From positions 1,458,293-1,522,292 of the forward strand of contig JACIVX010000001.1 in assembly GCA_014361295.1 (NCBI GenBank): 64,000 bases of DNA, in the 5' to 3' direction. Below are positions 56,069 to 63,920 of this stretch, in pieces. Both the position numbers and the translations under genes were made by a program. The stretch is from Methanomassiliicoccales archaeon. GTDB lineage: Archaea > Thermoplasmatota > Thermoplasmata > Methanomassiliicoccales > JACIVX01. The notes below the pieces were generated by a model that searched no databases, was not told where the DNA came from, and worked only from the letters and a program-made list of their open reading frames with translations. How positions within the stretch are numbered: the stretch's first letter is position 1; every line of letters begins with the position of its first letter.

Positions 56069-57136
56069 ATGGGAGATCCTTTAATCGATCCACTCATCAG
56101 CGGCTTCGACAGCATTATGGACTATCTGAGCCAACATACGCTCACATGTCTCATCCCCGCTTTTTTCATTGCCGGAGCTATCGCCGCATTTGTTAAGAAA
56201 GAAGCAGTTCTCAAATACTTCGGGCCAAGTGTCAGGAAGATCAAATCGTACACCGTTGCCTCAGTCTCAGGCACAATACTCGCAGTCTGTAGTTGTACGA
56301 TATTGCCGCTGTTCGCGGGAATTTACAAGAAGGGAAGCGGTATTGGTCCGGCAACGACTTTCCTTTTTGCAGGCCCAGCAATTAACATTCTAGCCATCGT
56401 TTATACGGCTCAGGTCCTGGGTTACGATCTCGGGGCTGCAAGAGCGATATCCGCCATCGGTTTGTCGATCGTCGTTGGACTCATGATGGCTTTGGTTTTC
56501 AGCGAACATGACAAGGCACTGGTCAGAGAAGAAAAAACTTTCGTTGCTGCAGCATCTTCCAATCCAAGACCAAGATGGGTAATCCCAATCTTTTTCATAC
56601 TGCTCATCGCGATTCTTCTCATCGGGGCATCGAAACTTGAATGGATTCCAAAGCTCACTGTCGTTTACCTACTCACCGTTGTCGTCGCTGTTATTCTCAT
56701 CTATTACTTTGAAAGAGACGAAGTGACAAATTGGGCAATGGAAACATGGGATTTGACAAAGAAGATCTTCCCGATATTGATCGCCGGTACTTTCATCGTC
56801 GGCGTCATCGCCTATTTTATTCCACCGGAAACCTTCCGACCGTATCTCGGGGATAATTCGATCGGGTCAAACCTGCTCGCATCGATCATCGGTGCGATTC
56901 TTTACATGCCAACGTTGCTCGAGGTTCCCATTATTGGGACGACTTTTGGTTATTCGACAGGAGTCATGGCTTCTGGACCGGCATTAAGCCTTCTGTTGAG
57001 TGGTCCGACGACAAGCCTGCCGTCATTGATTGTGCTCTATAGGATCATGGGTGCGAAGAAAACGTTTGTCTACTGGATCTCCGTCGTTTTCACATCAGCA
57101 ATTGCTGGTTTGATATATGGTACAATGGTGGGATAG
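56069..57136 (+). CDS. Permease of the ArsP/UPF0718 (DUF318) family
   Basis: 355 residues, about ten helices. The diagnostic stretch is AVCSCTILPLFAGIYKKGSG followed by IGPATTFLFAGPAINILAIV, with a related TSLPSLIVLYRIMGAKKT region in the second half. ArsP members export trivalent organoarsenicals; other members have unknown substrates. Placement in an operon with a small Cys-pair protein, a thioredoxin-like protein and a DGC protein, under the same operator as acr3, supports metalloid or toxic-thiol efflux. The precise substrate is inference. Confidence 0.82.
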   Translation: MGDPLIDPLISGFDSIMDYLSQHTLTCLIPAFFIAGAIAAFVKKEAVLKYFGPSVRKIKSYTVASVSGTILAVCSCTILPLFAGIYKKGSGIGPATTFLFAGPAINILAIVYTAQVLGYDLGAARAISAIGLSIVVGLMMALVFSEHDKALVREEKTFVAAASSNPRPRWVIPIFFILLIAILLIGASKLEWIPKLTVVYLLTVVVAVILIYYFERDEVTNWAMETWDLTKKIFPILIAGTFIVGVIAYFIPPETFRPYLGDNSIGSNLLASIIGAILYMPTLLEVPIIGTTFGYSTGVMASGPALSLLLSGPTTSLPSLIVLYRIMGAKKTFVYWISVVFTSAIAGLIYGTMVG

Positions 57137-57137
57137 T

Positions 57138-57389
57138 ATGAGCCGGGAGAAACCGTGTTGTCCGGAATCCGCTGCGAGAAAGGTTAGGAAGCTGAATGTT
57201 GGCGGCTTTCTAGTCGGAATCGCCCAGCTCGATGAAATTATCGAGGAAGTCGAAAATCTGGGATTGAAGGACAGCGAGGAAATCGGAAAGCAATTGCTCA
57301 GGCGTGTTAAGATCTATAATTATGTTCCACCAGGCACGGAGGGAGAATATATCGATGCGTTGTTGAAAGAGTATGCGAAGAGGAGGTGA
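57138..57389 (+). CDS. Small Cys-Cys protein of the permease operon
   Basis: 83 residues. An adjacent Cys pair lies near the start (REKPCCPESAARKVRKLNVG), followed by GGFLVGIAQLDEIIEEVENL and a C-terminal helix region (GKQLLRRVKIYNYVPPGTEG, YIDALLKEYAKRR). I do not recognise it with confidence. The Cys pair could bind a soft metal or metalloid. ATG at 57138 is one base past the permease stop; the following gene's ribosome site AGGAGGTGA overlaps its stop codon. Confidence 0.75.
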   Translation: MSREKPCCPESAARKVRKLNVGGFLVGIAQLDEIIEEVENLGLKDSEEIGKQLLRRVKIYNYVPPGTEGEYIDALLKEYAKRR

Positions 57390-57394
57390 AGAAT

Positions 57395-57634
57395 TTGAAG
57401 ATTGAAGTGCTCGGAACAGGATGTGTTAAATGCAAAAGGCTGGAAAAGCTTGTGCATCAGGCAGTGGAGGAGCTCGGCATAACGGCAGAGATCGTCAAGG
57501 TGGAGGACATCGAGGAAATCATGAATCGAGGAATTATGATAACCCCAGCTCTTTATATTGATGGCGAGGCGAGAGCTGTTGGAAGGGTCCCTAGCCTCGA
57601 TGAAATAAAATCGATGCTCAAAGGAGGGAATTAA
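57395..57634 (+). CDS. Thioredoxin-like small redox protein
   Basis: 79 residues, glutaredoxin-like fold: KIEVLGTGCVKCKRLEKLVH with the redox CxxC near the N-terminus, ITAEIVKVEDIEEIMNRGIM, and the cis-Pro loop ITPALYIDGEARAVG. TTG at 57395 follows AGGAGGTGA with five bases of spacing; GTG at 57386 overlapping the upstream stop is an alternative. Probably transfers electrons or reduces the substrate handled by the permease operon. Confidence 0.85.
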   Translation: MKIEVLGTGCVKCKRLEKLVHQAVEELGITAEIVKVEDIEEIMNRGIMITPALYIDGEARAVGRVPSLDEIKSMLKGGN

Positions 57635-58041
57635 TGGAAGCTGGCAAGCAAGAAGAATGTCTTTGTGGTGGCGGTCCGATTCTCGTCTATGCTTGTTCAG
57701 GCGGGTCCAATGTGGGGCAGATTTCGAATGAGGTCGCGAAGTTGCTTGCCGTCTCAGGAAGAGCGAGGATGTCATGCGCCGCTGGGATAGGAGGACACGT
57801 CGGAGGGATTGTCGAGTCTGCCAGAGCGGCAGAAATGTCAGTGGTCATTGATGGGTGTCCTCTCGCTTGCGCTAAGAAATCATTCGAACATCTGGGGTTG
57901 AAACCAGGGATGCACGTCGTTATCACAGATCTAGGCATCAAGAAATCTTACAATCTGAATTCAGTGCGAAAGGAAGAAGTCGATTTGGTTTTGAATCACG
58001 TCGCGAATCGACTTCCGACGCCGACGAAAGTTCAAATTTAA
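57634..58041 (+). CDS. DGC-domain (putative zinc-binding) protein
   Basis: 135 residues of the DGC family, named for the Asp-Gly-Cys motif. It has ECLCGGGPILVYACSGGSNV near the start, MSCAAGIGGHVGGIVESARA in the middle and VVIDGCPLACAKKSFEHLGL with the signature. The family's many Cys suggest metal binding; the biochemical role is unknown. TAATG overlap with the thioredoxin-like gene and AGGAGGG upstream. A paralogue lies at 62473-62844 under the same operator. Confidence 0.82.
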   Translation: MEAGKQEECLCGGGPILVYACSGGSNVGQISNEVAKLLAVSGRARMSCAAGIGGHVGGIVESARAAEMSVVIDGCPLACAKKSFEHLGLKPGMHVVITDLGIKKSYNLNSVRKEEVDLVLNHVANRLPTPTKVQI

Positions 58042-58060
58042 CTGTGAAAATCAAACTCTT

Positions 58061-58490
58061 TCATTTCTTGACGACTTCTGTTGTTGGGAAGACGAATACC
58101 TTTCTAATCCATTCGTGAATTTCGTCTCTTGTGTTTCTGAAGGCACGCATGGTCTCTTCATTTCATTCGATCGTTTTTGAAGTGGCGACAAAACTTTGCC
58201 ATCTATCTTTTTCCTTTGCTGAAAAACGGACATATGTCTTCTTCATCGTTGCATACCGTTACGACATAGTCAAACTCCTGCTCTTCGAATTTTCTCAGGC
58301 TTTTCGAACGGTGATTCAAGATGTCGATCCTAATCTCCCTGATAACGGCAATCGCGAATCTATTTACTCCTATACTAGTTCTTACTTCGTCCTTATTAGT
58401 TCTCCTGTGGAGTTTTTTTGTCTGAGACTAATGAGGCACGGATCTGGTGAGGGGCAAGTCTGGCCCTATAGAAAAGAACATGTCTTCCTA
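58061..58490 (-). pseudogene. arsC: Decayed arsC (low-molecular-weight phosphatase-type arsenate reductase)
   Basis: The minus strand of this otherwise empty region encodes recognisable arsenate reductase pieces in shifting frames. From 58367 down to a TAG at 58203-58205 it reads VNRFAIAVIREIRIDI, NHRSKSLRKFEEQEFDYVV and TVCNDEEDICPFFSKGKR, the ArsC core. After the stop and a frame change, NEETMRAF and FRNTRDEIHEWIRKVF give the ArsC C-terminus, ending with TGA at 58061-58063. Toward 58479, VLF then APHQIRASLV aligns with the P-loop region, but the catalytic Cys-x5-Arg loop is gone and stop codons follow. Hence it cannot make a working enzyme. Confidence 0.8.
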
Positions 58491-58659
58491 TGCTCCCTAT
58501 TTTGTCAAGAGATGATCGCATGAATCGAATCTCTTTCTCCTTGAAAAATAGGTTTTTGTGCGGTCAACTCTTAAGAGCTGAAAGTGGTTTACAAATGAGG
58601 AAATTAACGATAGTTTAATACACCTAATTTGTTTATGTCTGTACGAAAAGAGGGATACG

Positions 58660-60309
58660 ATGACAAAGCTAGAAGATAAGGTCGAGATGTACGGAAAGAT
58701 GGCGCTTGCTCTTGAAATCATCGAGAATTGCAGAGACTTTGCATCCTTAATCCCAGAGGTTCGAACGAATCTCATCTTCGCCTCACCTGATGCAGTATCA
58801 CCGAGGGATGTCCTTGCCGTCGAAGGAAGAATTACGGTCGTTAATGGTTTCCCGCACGCTGCTGGTCCGATACGGTTCGGAGCATCGAATCATATGTCAA
58901 GATTAATATTGGAAATCAATAAAAGGGAATCCAGCATCCGTGCGGGCATCAATTTCGCGAGCACGCCAGAATTGACAAAGTGGCTCAAAGGTTTTTGTGA
59001 GAGAAAAGGTTGGACCTTTGGAGTAATCGATCGGTCAAAAGAACCTGTTGAGGTATCATTGAAAGACGGTGAATCAATGCCCTGGAAAATTGAAGAACTG
59101 GTGCGATCATCGGATGGGAAAATCCCAAAGGTCTTTTATGAGACTGGCGCCGTTGGAAAGGAGCCCGTTTCTGTTCTGATAGGAAGGGATCCAGTTGAAG
59201 TGGCGAGGGAAGCATGTGAGATCGCAATTGCATTTTCGAGGGAAACCAGGGAAATGATCCAAAAAGAAACAAAAGTCGGGAAAATAGCTCCCGAGGAATT
59301 CGAATCGATCATCATCGGCAGATTTGGTGCGGCTGATGACACTATTATCGTGCCTCCGAAAGCGGGTGTTGACGCGGGTGTGATCGACCTGGGTAACAAC
59401 ACGGTGCTCGTAGTTGCGGAAGACCCGATTTTTTCCATTCCTGCTCAACCGCTTGAGATGTTTGGATGGTATACGGTCCATATCGGCGCGAGTGATGTGG
59501 CAGTGATGGGAGTCAAACCACGGTACATGTGTTATACACTGCTTGTGCCGCCTGGAACTGAAAAGGCGGATATGGAAATCATCGTTGATTCAATACATCG
59601 GGCTGCTCTGGAACTTGATATTGCTATTGTCGGAGGACACACGGGTTATTATCCTGGAATCGCCACACCTCTCATTGGTGGCGTTACGGTCTTCGGGATT
59701 GCTGAAAGGGGAAGGTACGTGACTGCCGCTGGAGCGAAGCCTGGAAACGACATTATTTTGACCAAGGGACCGGCGATCGAGGCCGTCGGGATTCTTGCTT
59801 CTATTTATGAAAAAGAACTCGCCGGACGGTGCGATGCCAGAACAATTGAAAAAGCCAAGTCATTGATGCGACAGATCTCCGTTGTGAGGGATGCGATGAT
59901 TGCCATGAATACGGGCGGCGTAACGGCAATGCACGACGCGACAGAGGGCGGCGTGATCGGCGGCCTTTTTGAGATTGCGCAGGCGAGCAATGTTGGAATG
60001 GAGGTCGACGAGTCGCTATTTACAATTCCTAATGAGGTGGAACTGATCTGCGAAGCCTTTGATATTGATCCTGTTGAGGCAATTTCCGAGGGATCTCTCA
60101 TCATCACTGCGGAGGTGGAGAAGTCCTCTCAAATCGTCGACAATCTCAAACGTTCTGGTATTGATGCATCTGTGATCGGGAAAGTCGTTGACTCGACCGA
60201 AAGAAGGATTTTGAAGCGTAAATCTGGCGAAATAGTTCCATTGAGAATCCCAGAACAGGACCCCTTCTGGCCAGTGTTCTTCAGAGGGCTTTCCTCAAGG
60301 CAATCATGA
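58660..60309 (+). CDS. Fusion of thiamine-phosphate synthase ThiN domain and PurM/HypE-like domain
   Basis: 549 residues. Residues ~10-180 match ThiN, the archaeal thiamine-phosphate synthase (LIPEVRTNLIFASPDAVSPR, DVLAVEGRITVVNGFP, GPIRFGASNHMSRLILEI, SIRAGINFAS). From about 205 an AIR-synthase/HypE-like ATP-binding fold follows (AAPEEFES-type start, VLVVAEDPIFSIPAQPLEMF, HIGASDVAVMGVKPRYM, AIVGGHTGYYPGIATPLIGG, MHDATEGGVIGGLFEIAQ). The two halves could join steps of thiamine synthesis or activation, but the second half's reaction is unknown. An AGTTTAATAC element about 45 bp upstream is the likely TATA box. Confidence 0.78.
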   Translation: MTKLEDKVEMYGKMALALEIIENCRDFASLIPEVRTNLIFASPDAVSPRDVLAVEGRITVVNGFPHAAGPIRFGASNHMSRLILEINKRESSIRAGINFASTPELTKWLKGFCERKGWTFGVIDRSKEPVEVSLKDGESMPWKIEELVRSSDGKIPKVFYETGAVGKEPVSVLIGRDPVEVAREACEIAIAFSRETREMIQKETKVGKIAPEEFESIIIGRFGAADDTIIVPPKAGVDAGVIDLGNNTVLVVAEDPIFSIPAQPLEMFGWYTVHIGASDVAVMGVKPRYMCYTLLVPPGTEKADMEIIVDSIHRAALELDIAIVGGHTGYYPGIATPLIGGVTVFGIAERGRYVTAAGAKPGNDIILTKGPAIEAVGILASIYEKELAGRCDARTIEKAKSLMRQISVVRDAMIAMNTGGVTAMHDATEGGVIGGLFEIAQASNVGMEVDESLFTIPNEVELICEAFDIDPVEAISEGSLIITAEVEKSSQIVDNLKRSGIDASVIGKVVDSTERRILKRKSGEIVPLRIPEQDPFWPVFFRGLSSRQS

Positions 60310-60405
60310 ACTTTCCCACAATTCTTTTGACATCAGATTATGCAAGGCTGCGGAATTGAGGGGATTTGAACTGGATTCCTGATCAATTGTCAATTACTCT
60401 TTTTC

Positions 60406-61566
60406 CTACCATGATTTAATCGGAGAGATCTCTCTCAGCGTTCTGACGACCTCCGGGATAACATCGAGGAAGTAGTCAACTTCTTCAAATGTGTTCATCC
60501 TGCTGAGACTGACTCTAAGCGATCCTCTCGCCTGTTCAGGTCTGATTCCGCAGGCGAGTAGAACATGCGACGGCTCAAGGTTCTTCGTAGAACACGCTGA
60601 GCCAGTCGATGTCGCGATCCCTTTCATATCGAGTTGGAGAACGAGGGCCTCTCCCTCAACAAAGTCGAATCTGAAATTAGCGTTGTTGCAAAGGCGTTTG
60701 TATCGATGACCGTTAAGGTAGGAATCTGGAATTCGAAGGAGAACGCCATCAATGATGCGCTCTCTCATCGCCTTCATCTTTTCGACATCTTCTATCATGC
60801 TTCCCATCCCTATCTCGACCGCCTTTCCCAAACCGACGATTCCACTAACGTTTTCGGTCGATGAACGCAAACCCCTTTCATGACCGCCGCCATACATGAT
60901 CGGTCTGATCTTTGTTCCGTTGCGAACATAAAGAGCCCCGACGCCTTTTGGACCGTGAATCTTATGTGCTGAGATTGAAAGGAGATCGATCGAATCCTTT
61001 ACGACATCGATCGGCATTTTCATAAATGCCTGGACTGCGTCCGTGTGAAACAGCGCCTTGTAATCATGAGCAATTTCGCCAATTGCTCGAATCGGCTGAA
61101 TTGTGCCGATTTCGTTATTGGCCGCCATGATTGATACGAGTATCGTTTGGCGGGTTATCGCTTCTTTGATTGCTTCTTCGGAAACGATTCCTTCGCTGCT
61201 CACTGGTAAATATGTAACTCTGAATCCCTGACTTTCCAAGAATTGACAGGTGTGAAGTACGGCATGATGTTCGATAGCGCTCGTTATAATGTGATTTCTT
61301 CGATCTTTGTTTGCGAATGCAACGCCCTGGATAGCGAGATTATCCGATTCCGTGCCCCCCGAAGTAAAAATAATCTCCCTTGATGTTGCATTGAGCGCCT
61401 TGGCGACGATCCTTCTCGCCTCCTCCATCGCCTCCCCTGCCTCACGTCCGAAAGAATGGAGGCTGGAGGCGTTTCCAAATTTTTCATCGAAGAATGGCAG
61501 CATCGCCTCGACGACTTTCGGGTCAACGCGCGTCGTCGCACTGTTATCGAAATAGACCTTCGGCAT
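60406..61566 (-). CDS. nifS: Cysteine desulfurase (NifS/IscS family)
   Basis: PLP enzyme that mobilises sulfur from cysteine for Fe-S clusters and thio-modification. 386 residues. VYFDNSATTRVDPKVVEAML, FTSGGTESDNLAIQG, HHAVLHTCQFLESQGF, the PLP Lys in LLSISAHKIHGPKGVGALYV and the catalytic Cys in TGSACSTKNLEPSHVLLACG are clear. No IscU/NifU scaffold is adjacent. It diverges from the operator-controlled 27-residue peptide gene, about 230 bp from that operator. Confidence 0.95.
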   Translation of the reverse strand: MPKVYFDNSATTRVDPKVVEAMLPFFDEKFGNASSLHSFGREAGEAMEEARRIVAKALNATSREIIFTSGGTESDNLAIQGVAFANKDRRNHIITSAIEHHAVLHTCQFLESQGFRVTYLPVSSEGIVSEEAIKEAITRQTILVSIMAANNEIGTIQPIRAIGEIAHDYKALFHTDAVQAFMKMPIDVVKDSIDLLSISAHKIHGPKGVGALYVRNGTKIRPIMYGGGHERGLRSSTENVSGIVGLGKAVEIGMGSMIEDVEKMKAMRERIIDGVLLRIPDSYLNGHRYKRLCNNANFRFDFVEGEALVLQLDMKGIATSTGSACSTKNLEPSHVLLACGIRPEQARGSLRVSLSRMNTFEEVDYFLDVIPEVVRTLREISPIKSW

Positions 61567-61794
61567 CCGAGATCACCTTTTTGATTAACTATTGTTACAG
61601 TATATCTCTTTTATACTGATTTCGTTCGGCGAAGGAAGATGATCGACCGAAGATAAATAAATGAAGATCCATTCGATCCCCTTTTCGTTCAAATACTGAT
61701 TGATTATTCCTCGATAGTCCAGATTAGAGTACGCCACATTTTTGTAAATTGATTTTATTCATACAATGAGAAGATATAATTAACAATGGAAAAG
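61567..61794. other. AT-rich divergent promoter region
   Basis: Promoter spacing for the minus-strand cysteine desulfurase (TATA-like TATAT/TTTATA sequences near 61600-61615) and for the plus-strand peptide gene (ATATAATT at 61774-61781). No gene was recognised. Confidence 0.35.
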
Positions 61795-61816
61795 TATTTC
61801 AAATAGAATTGAAATA
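61795..61816. promoter_or_regulatory. Shared palindromic operator, membrane-peptide copy
   Basis: Both 8-bp arms are perfect, TATTTCAA and TTGAAATA with a 6-base spacer. Its centre is about 28 bp past the TATA-like ATATAATT at 61774-61781, so it overlaps the predicted start of transcription for the peptide gene at 61862. Confidence 0.75.
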
Positions 61817-61861
61817 GTATTGGTTGACGGCGCAGGATGCACCGTCGGGAGGTGTCGTGAA

Positions 61862-61945
61862 ATGGAAGGCGCTGGGGCCATCGCGGCGATTATCGTTCAG
61901 GCGATCTGCATCATAATCATCATCGCGTACCAGCTTGCCGCGTAG
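61862..61945 (+). CDS. 27-residue single-helix membrane peptide
   Basis: A short frame too small for normal gene finding. GGGAGGTG (61847-61854) lies seven bases before the ATG. The peptide starts MEGAGAIAA, continues as one hydrophobic helix rich in Ile, with a single Cys, and ends AYQLAA at a TAG. It stands under a perfect copy of the shared operator with a TATA box at the right distance, so expression under the same signal as acr3 and the permease operon is expected. Function unknown; possible roles are a small regulator or accessory subunit of a transporter. Confidence 0.6.
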   Translation: MEGAGAIAAIIVQAICIIIIIAYQLAA

Positions 61946-62440
61946 GCAACAAGTTACGCATTTCGGAATGAGGCGATTCAAATTCGGAAATGTGTATCGG
62001 ATGCTTTCTCACGCAGATCTAGGTGACAATATTATTACAGGCATAATCGATCATGCGCGCTGTCGGAAAGAGCGGCAGATCGGTGCAGATCGCAAACGGA
62101 TAAGCGAGGATCGAGCGATCTAGGAGGGATCTGCGCAGGGAGGTTTTGAAATTCATTAGTATTTTGAATTCCTCCAGGCGCTATGATCTCTCCTATTATG
62201 AGTGATTGCTGGCCCGTTTTTGAAAAGCATTAAAATTCATTCCTTTTCTGTAAAGCGCTGTGCACAGATTCATTGTCATAAGTCTGTGACGAGAATGATT
62301 TGCTGATAAATCCTGTCGCGAACATCTTGTTTTGAGTAACTGGAAGTATCTCGTATTTCTTTTATCGATTGTTTGTTTTGTTGGTTTTATTTCATCATTG
62401 CCCGAAGTTGTTTCGACAAATCTATATATAATGTAAGAAG
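61946..62440. other. 495-bp region after the membrane peptide gene
   Basis: The first ~180 bases have coding-like GC content; an in-frame stretch from ATG 61968 to TAG at 62121-62123 (51 residues, containing LSHADLGDNIITGIIDHARC) is open but lacks a ribosome site and a recognised family. GCAGATC/GATCTGC inverted segments and two GGAGG-like sequences near 62123-62145 could form structure. The rest is the AT-rich promoter of the DGC operon, with TATATATA at 62423-62430. Confidence 0.3.
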
Positions 62441-62462
62441 TATTTCAAATTAATTTGAAATA
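62441..62462. promoter_or_regulatory. Shared palindromic operator, DGC-DUF169 copy
   Basis: A perfect 22-bp palindrome: arms TATTTCAA and TTGAAATA, and the 6-base spacer ATTAAT is itself symmetric. Its centre is 25 bp from the centre of the TATA box TATATATA (62423-62430), exactly over the expected transcription start. The best of the four copies. Confidence 0.8.
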
Positions 62463-62472
62463 AGTGATCAAC

Positions 62473-62844
62473 ATGAAAAATGAAAAGGAAATTCTTCTGG
62501 TAAGCTGCAGTGGCGCTTCAAACACGGGCACGCTGTCTGATTGTGTTGTAAGAGAACTTGTAAATGAAAATCCAAACAGATACAAACTTCTCTGCTTGCC
62601 AGCACTCGCCATCGGCCGCAGGAATGCGATGGAAAGCTTGAAAGACGCCAGCCATATCGTTGTCCTCGATGGCTGCGCAATGAAGTGTGCGACCCAAATT
62701 CTACAGGAAAAAGGACGGTTACCAGACGTTTCAATTGAACTGGCAAAAGATTGTGGAATAAAAAAGAACATGATTCCGTCTTGTGAGAGGGAAGATGTCA
62801 AAAAAGTTAAAGAATTAGTAAAAAAGGCAACGGAAAATTGGTGA
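62473..62844 (+). CDS. Second DGC-domain (putative zinc-binding) protein
   Basis: 123 residues. VSCSGASNTGTLSDCVVREL, YKLLCLPALAIGRRNAMESL, IVVLDGCAMKCATQILQEKG with the Asp-Gly-Cys signature, and DCGIKKNMIPSCEREDVKKV. It lacks the extra N-terminal Cys motif of its paralogue at 57634-58041. ATG at 62473 is taken; GTG at 62464 is an alternative three codons upstream. Directly downstream of the perfect operator, followed by the ferredoxin-DUF169 gene five bases later. Confidence 0.8.
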   Translation: MKNEKEILLVSCSGASNTGTLSDCVVRELVNENPNRYKLLCLPALAIGRRNAMESLKDASHIVVLDGCAMKCATQILQEKGRLPDVSIELAKDCGIKKNMIPSCEREDVKKVKELVKKATENW

Positions 62845-62849
62845 TTTGT

Positions 62850-63782
62850 ATGACTGAAAAGATCATTTTTGACTCAAAGAAATGTACAATGTGCGGGAAA
62901 TGTATCGACATATGCCCAGGGAATGCCCTTCAGATGGGCGACGAGACACCCCGCCTAATCAACAGCGAACTCTGCTCCCTCTGCGGGGTATGTGAAGATC
63001 AGTGTCCTGCTGGCGCAATTACCATTCCATCAAAGCCTGCCGTGGTCTATCAAGCGACAATCATCGCAGGCGATCCTGGTATCGTTGAGATATCGGAAAA
63101 GATCGCGAGCGCACTTGATCTCAAGAAAATGCCTGTTGGAGTGAAATTACTGAAACAACGGGAATCGCCGCCTCCCGGATTCAGAAAAGTCGATATTCCA
63201 CTCCGGCACTGCGTTTCCGTTCATATGGCGTCACTTGGGGCGAGCCTTTATCTCCCTGGCGAAATGCACGCTTGCTCTGCGGCGAAGGCTGCGCTCGGAA
63301 TTGCGGATTTGCCTGAAAAAGTGAAATCTGGCAAGGTTCCCTATATGCATGGTCTTGCCGCATCGGAAAAGATCGCTGCACGGATCATGGAGGAAGTTCC
63401 AAAACTTGAACCTGGCAGCACGGCTGGGACTTTAGTCGCACCCCTTAAAACTTTCGCCGAGGCCCCTGATGTCGTTATTATTACCTGCCTTCCAAAGCAG
63501 GCGATGTGGATTGCTAACTCGCTTCTATACGCGACGGGTGGTCCACGGATCACCGCGAACTTCGCAGGCATGCAAGCTTCTTGCGGGGATTCGACTACAC
63601 TACCGTTGAAAACAGGTAAGGTCAATTTCTCACTCGGATGTTATGGCTGCCGGTCGGCTGGTAAACTCCGAGACGAAGAGATGTATGTGGGCATCCCCTG
63701 GTCAATGATTCACTCAGTTGTTGGGGGACTCATTGGTCTAAGGAAGGCGATGGGAAAGCTCGAAGCGCGCGCCCAGAGCTAA
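62850..63782 (+). CDS. Ferredoxin-DUF169 fusion protein
   Basis: 310 residues. Two 4Fe-4S motifs open the protein (CTMCGKCIDICPGNALQM, CSLCGVCEDQCPAGAITI), then a DUF169 domain with KKMPVGVKLLKQRESPPPGF, RHCVSVHMASLGASLYLPGE, HACSAAKAALGIADLPEKV, ASCGDSTTLPLKTGKVNFSL and LGCYGCRSAGKLRDEEMYVG. DUF169 function is unknown; its conserved Cys may bind metal. ATG at 62850 has GGTGA five bases upstream inside the preceding gene's end. Co-transcribed with the DGC protein; the pairing suggests redox handling of a thiol-bound metal or metalloid. Confidence 0.78.
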   Translation: MTEKIIFDSKKCTMCGKCIDICPGNALQMGDETPRLINSELCSLCGVCEDQCPAGAITIPSKPAVVYQATIIAGDPGIVEISEKIASALDLKKMPVGVKLLKQRESPPPGFRKVDIPLRHCVSVHMASLGASLYLPGEMHACSAAKAALGIADLPEKVKSGKVPYMHGLAASEKIAARIMEEVPKLEPGSTAGTLVAPLKTFAEAPDVVIITCLPKQAMWIANSLLYATGGPRITANFAGMQASCGDSTTLPLKTGKVNFSLGCYGCRSAGKLRDEEMYVGIPWSMIHSVVGGLIGLRKAMGKLEARAQS

Positions 63783-63920
63783 TCGTGATCTGCCACTTTT
63801 CCTGAACTTCTTTTAGCTTTCGACAATTTTTGATCCTAGAAATTACGGAGACCCTACAGCAGAGAAAAACACGCATCCTTTCAGCAACGCACACTCCAAT
63901 GGTTTCAATTGATGATAATG

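Noticed and set aside
58131-58523. A 130-codon plus-strand frame in the gap before the ThiN fusion
   Set aside because: The opposite strand carries clear ArsC remnants over the same bases, so the plus-strand frame is an antisense artefact of that decayed gene.
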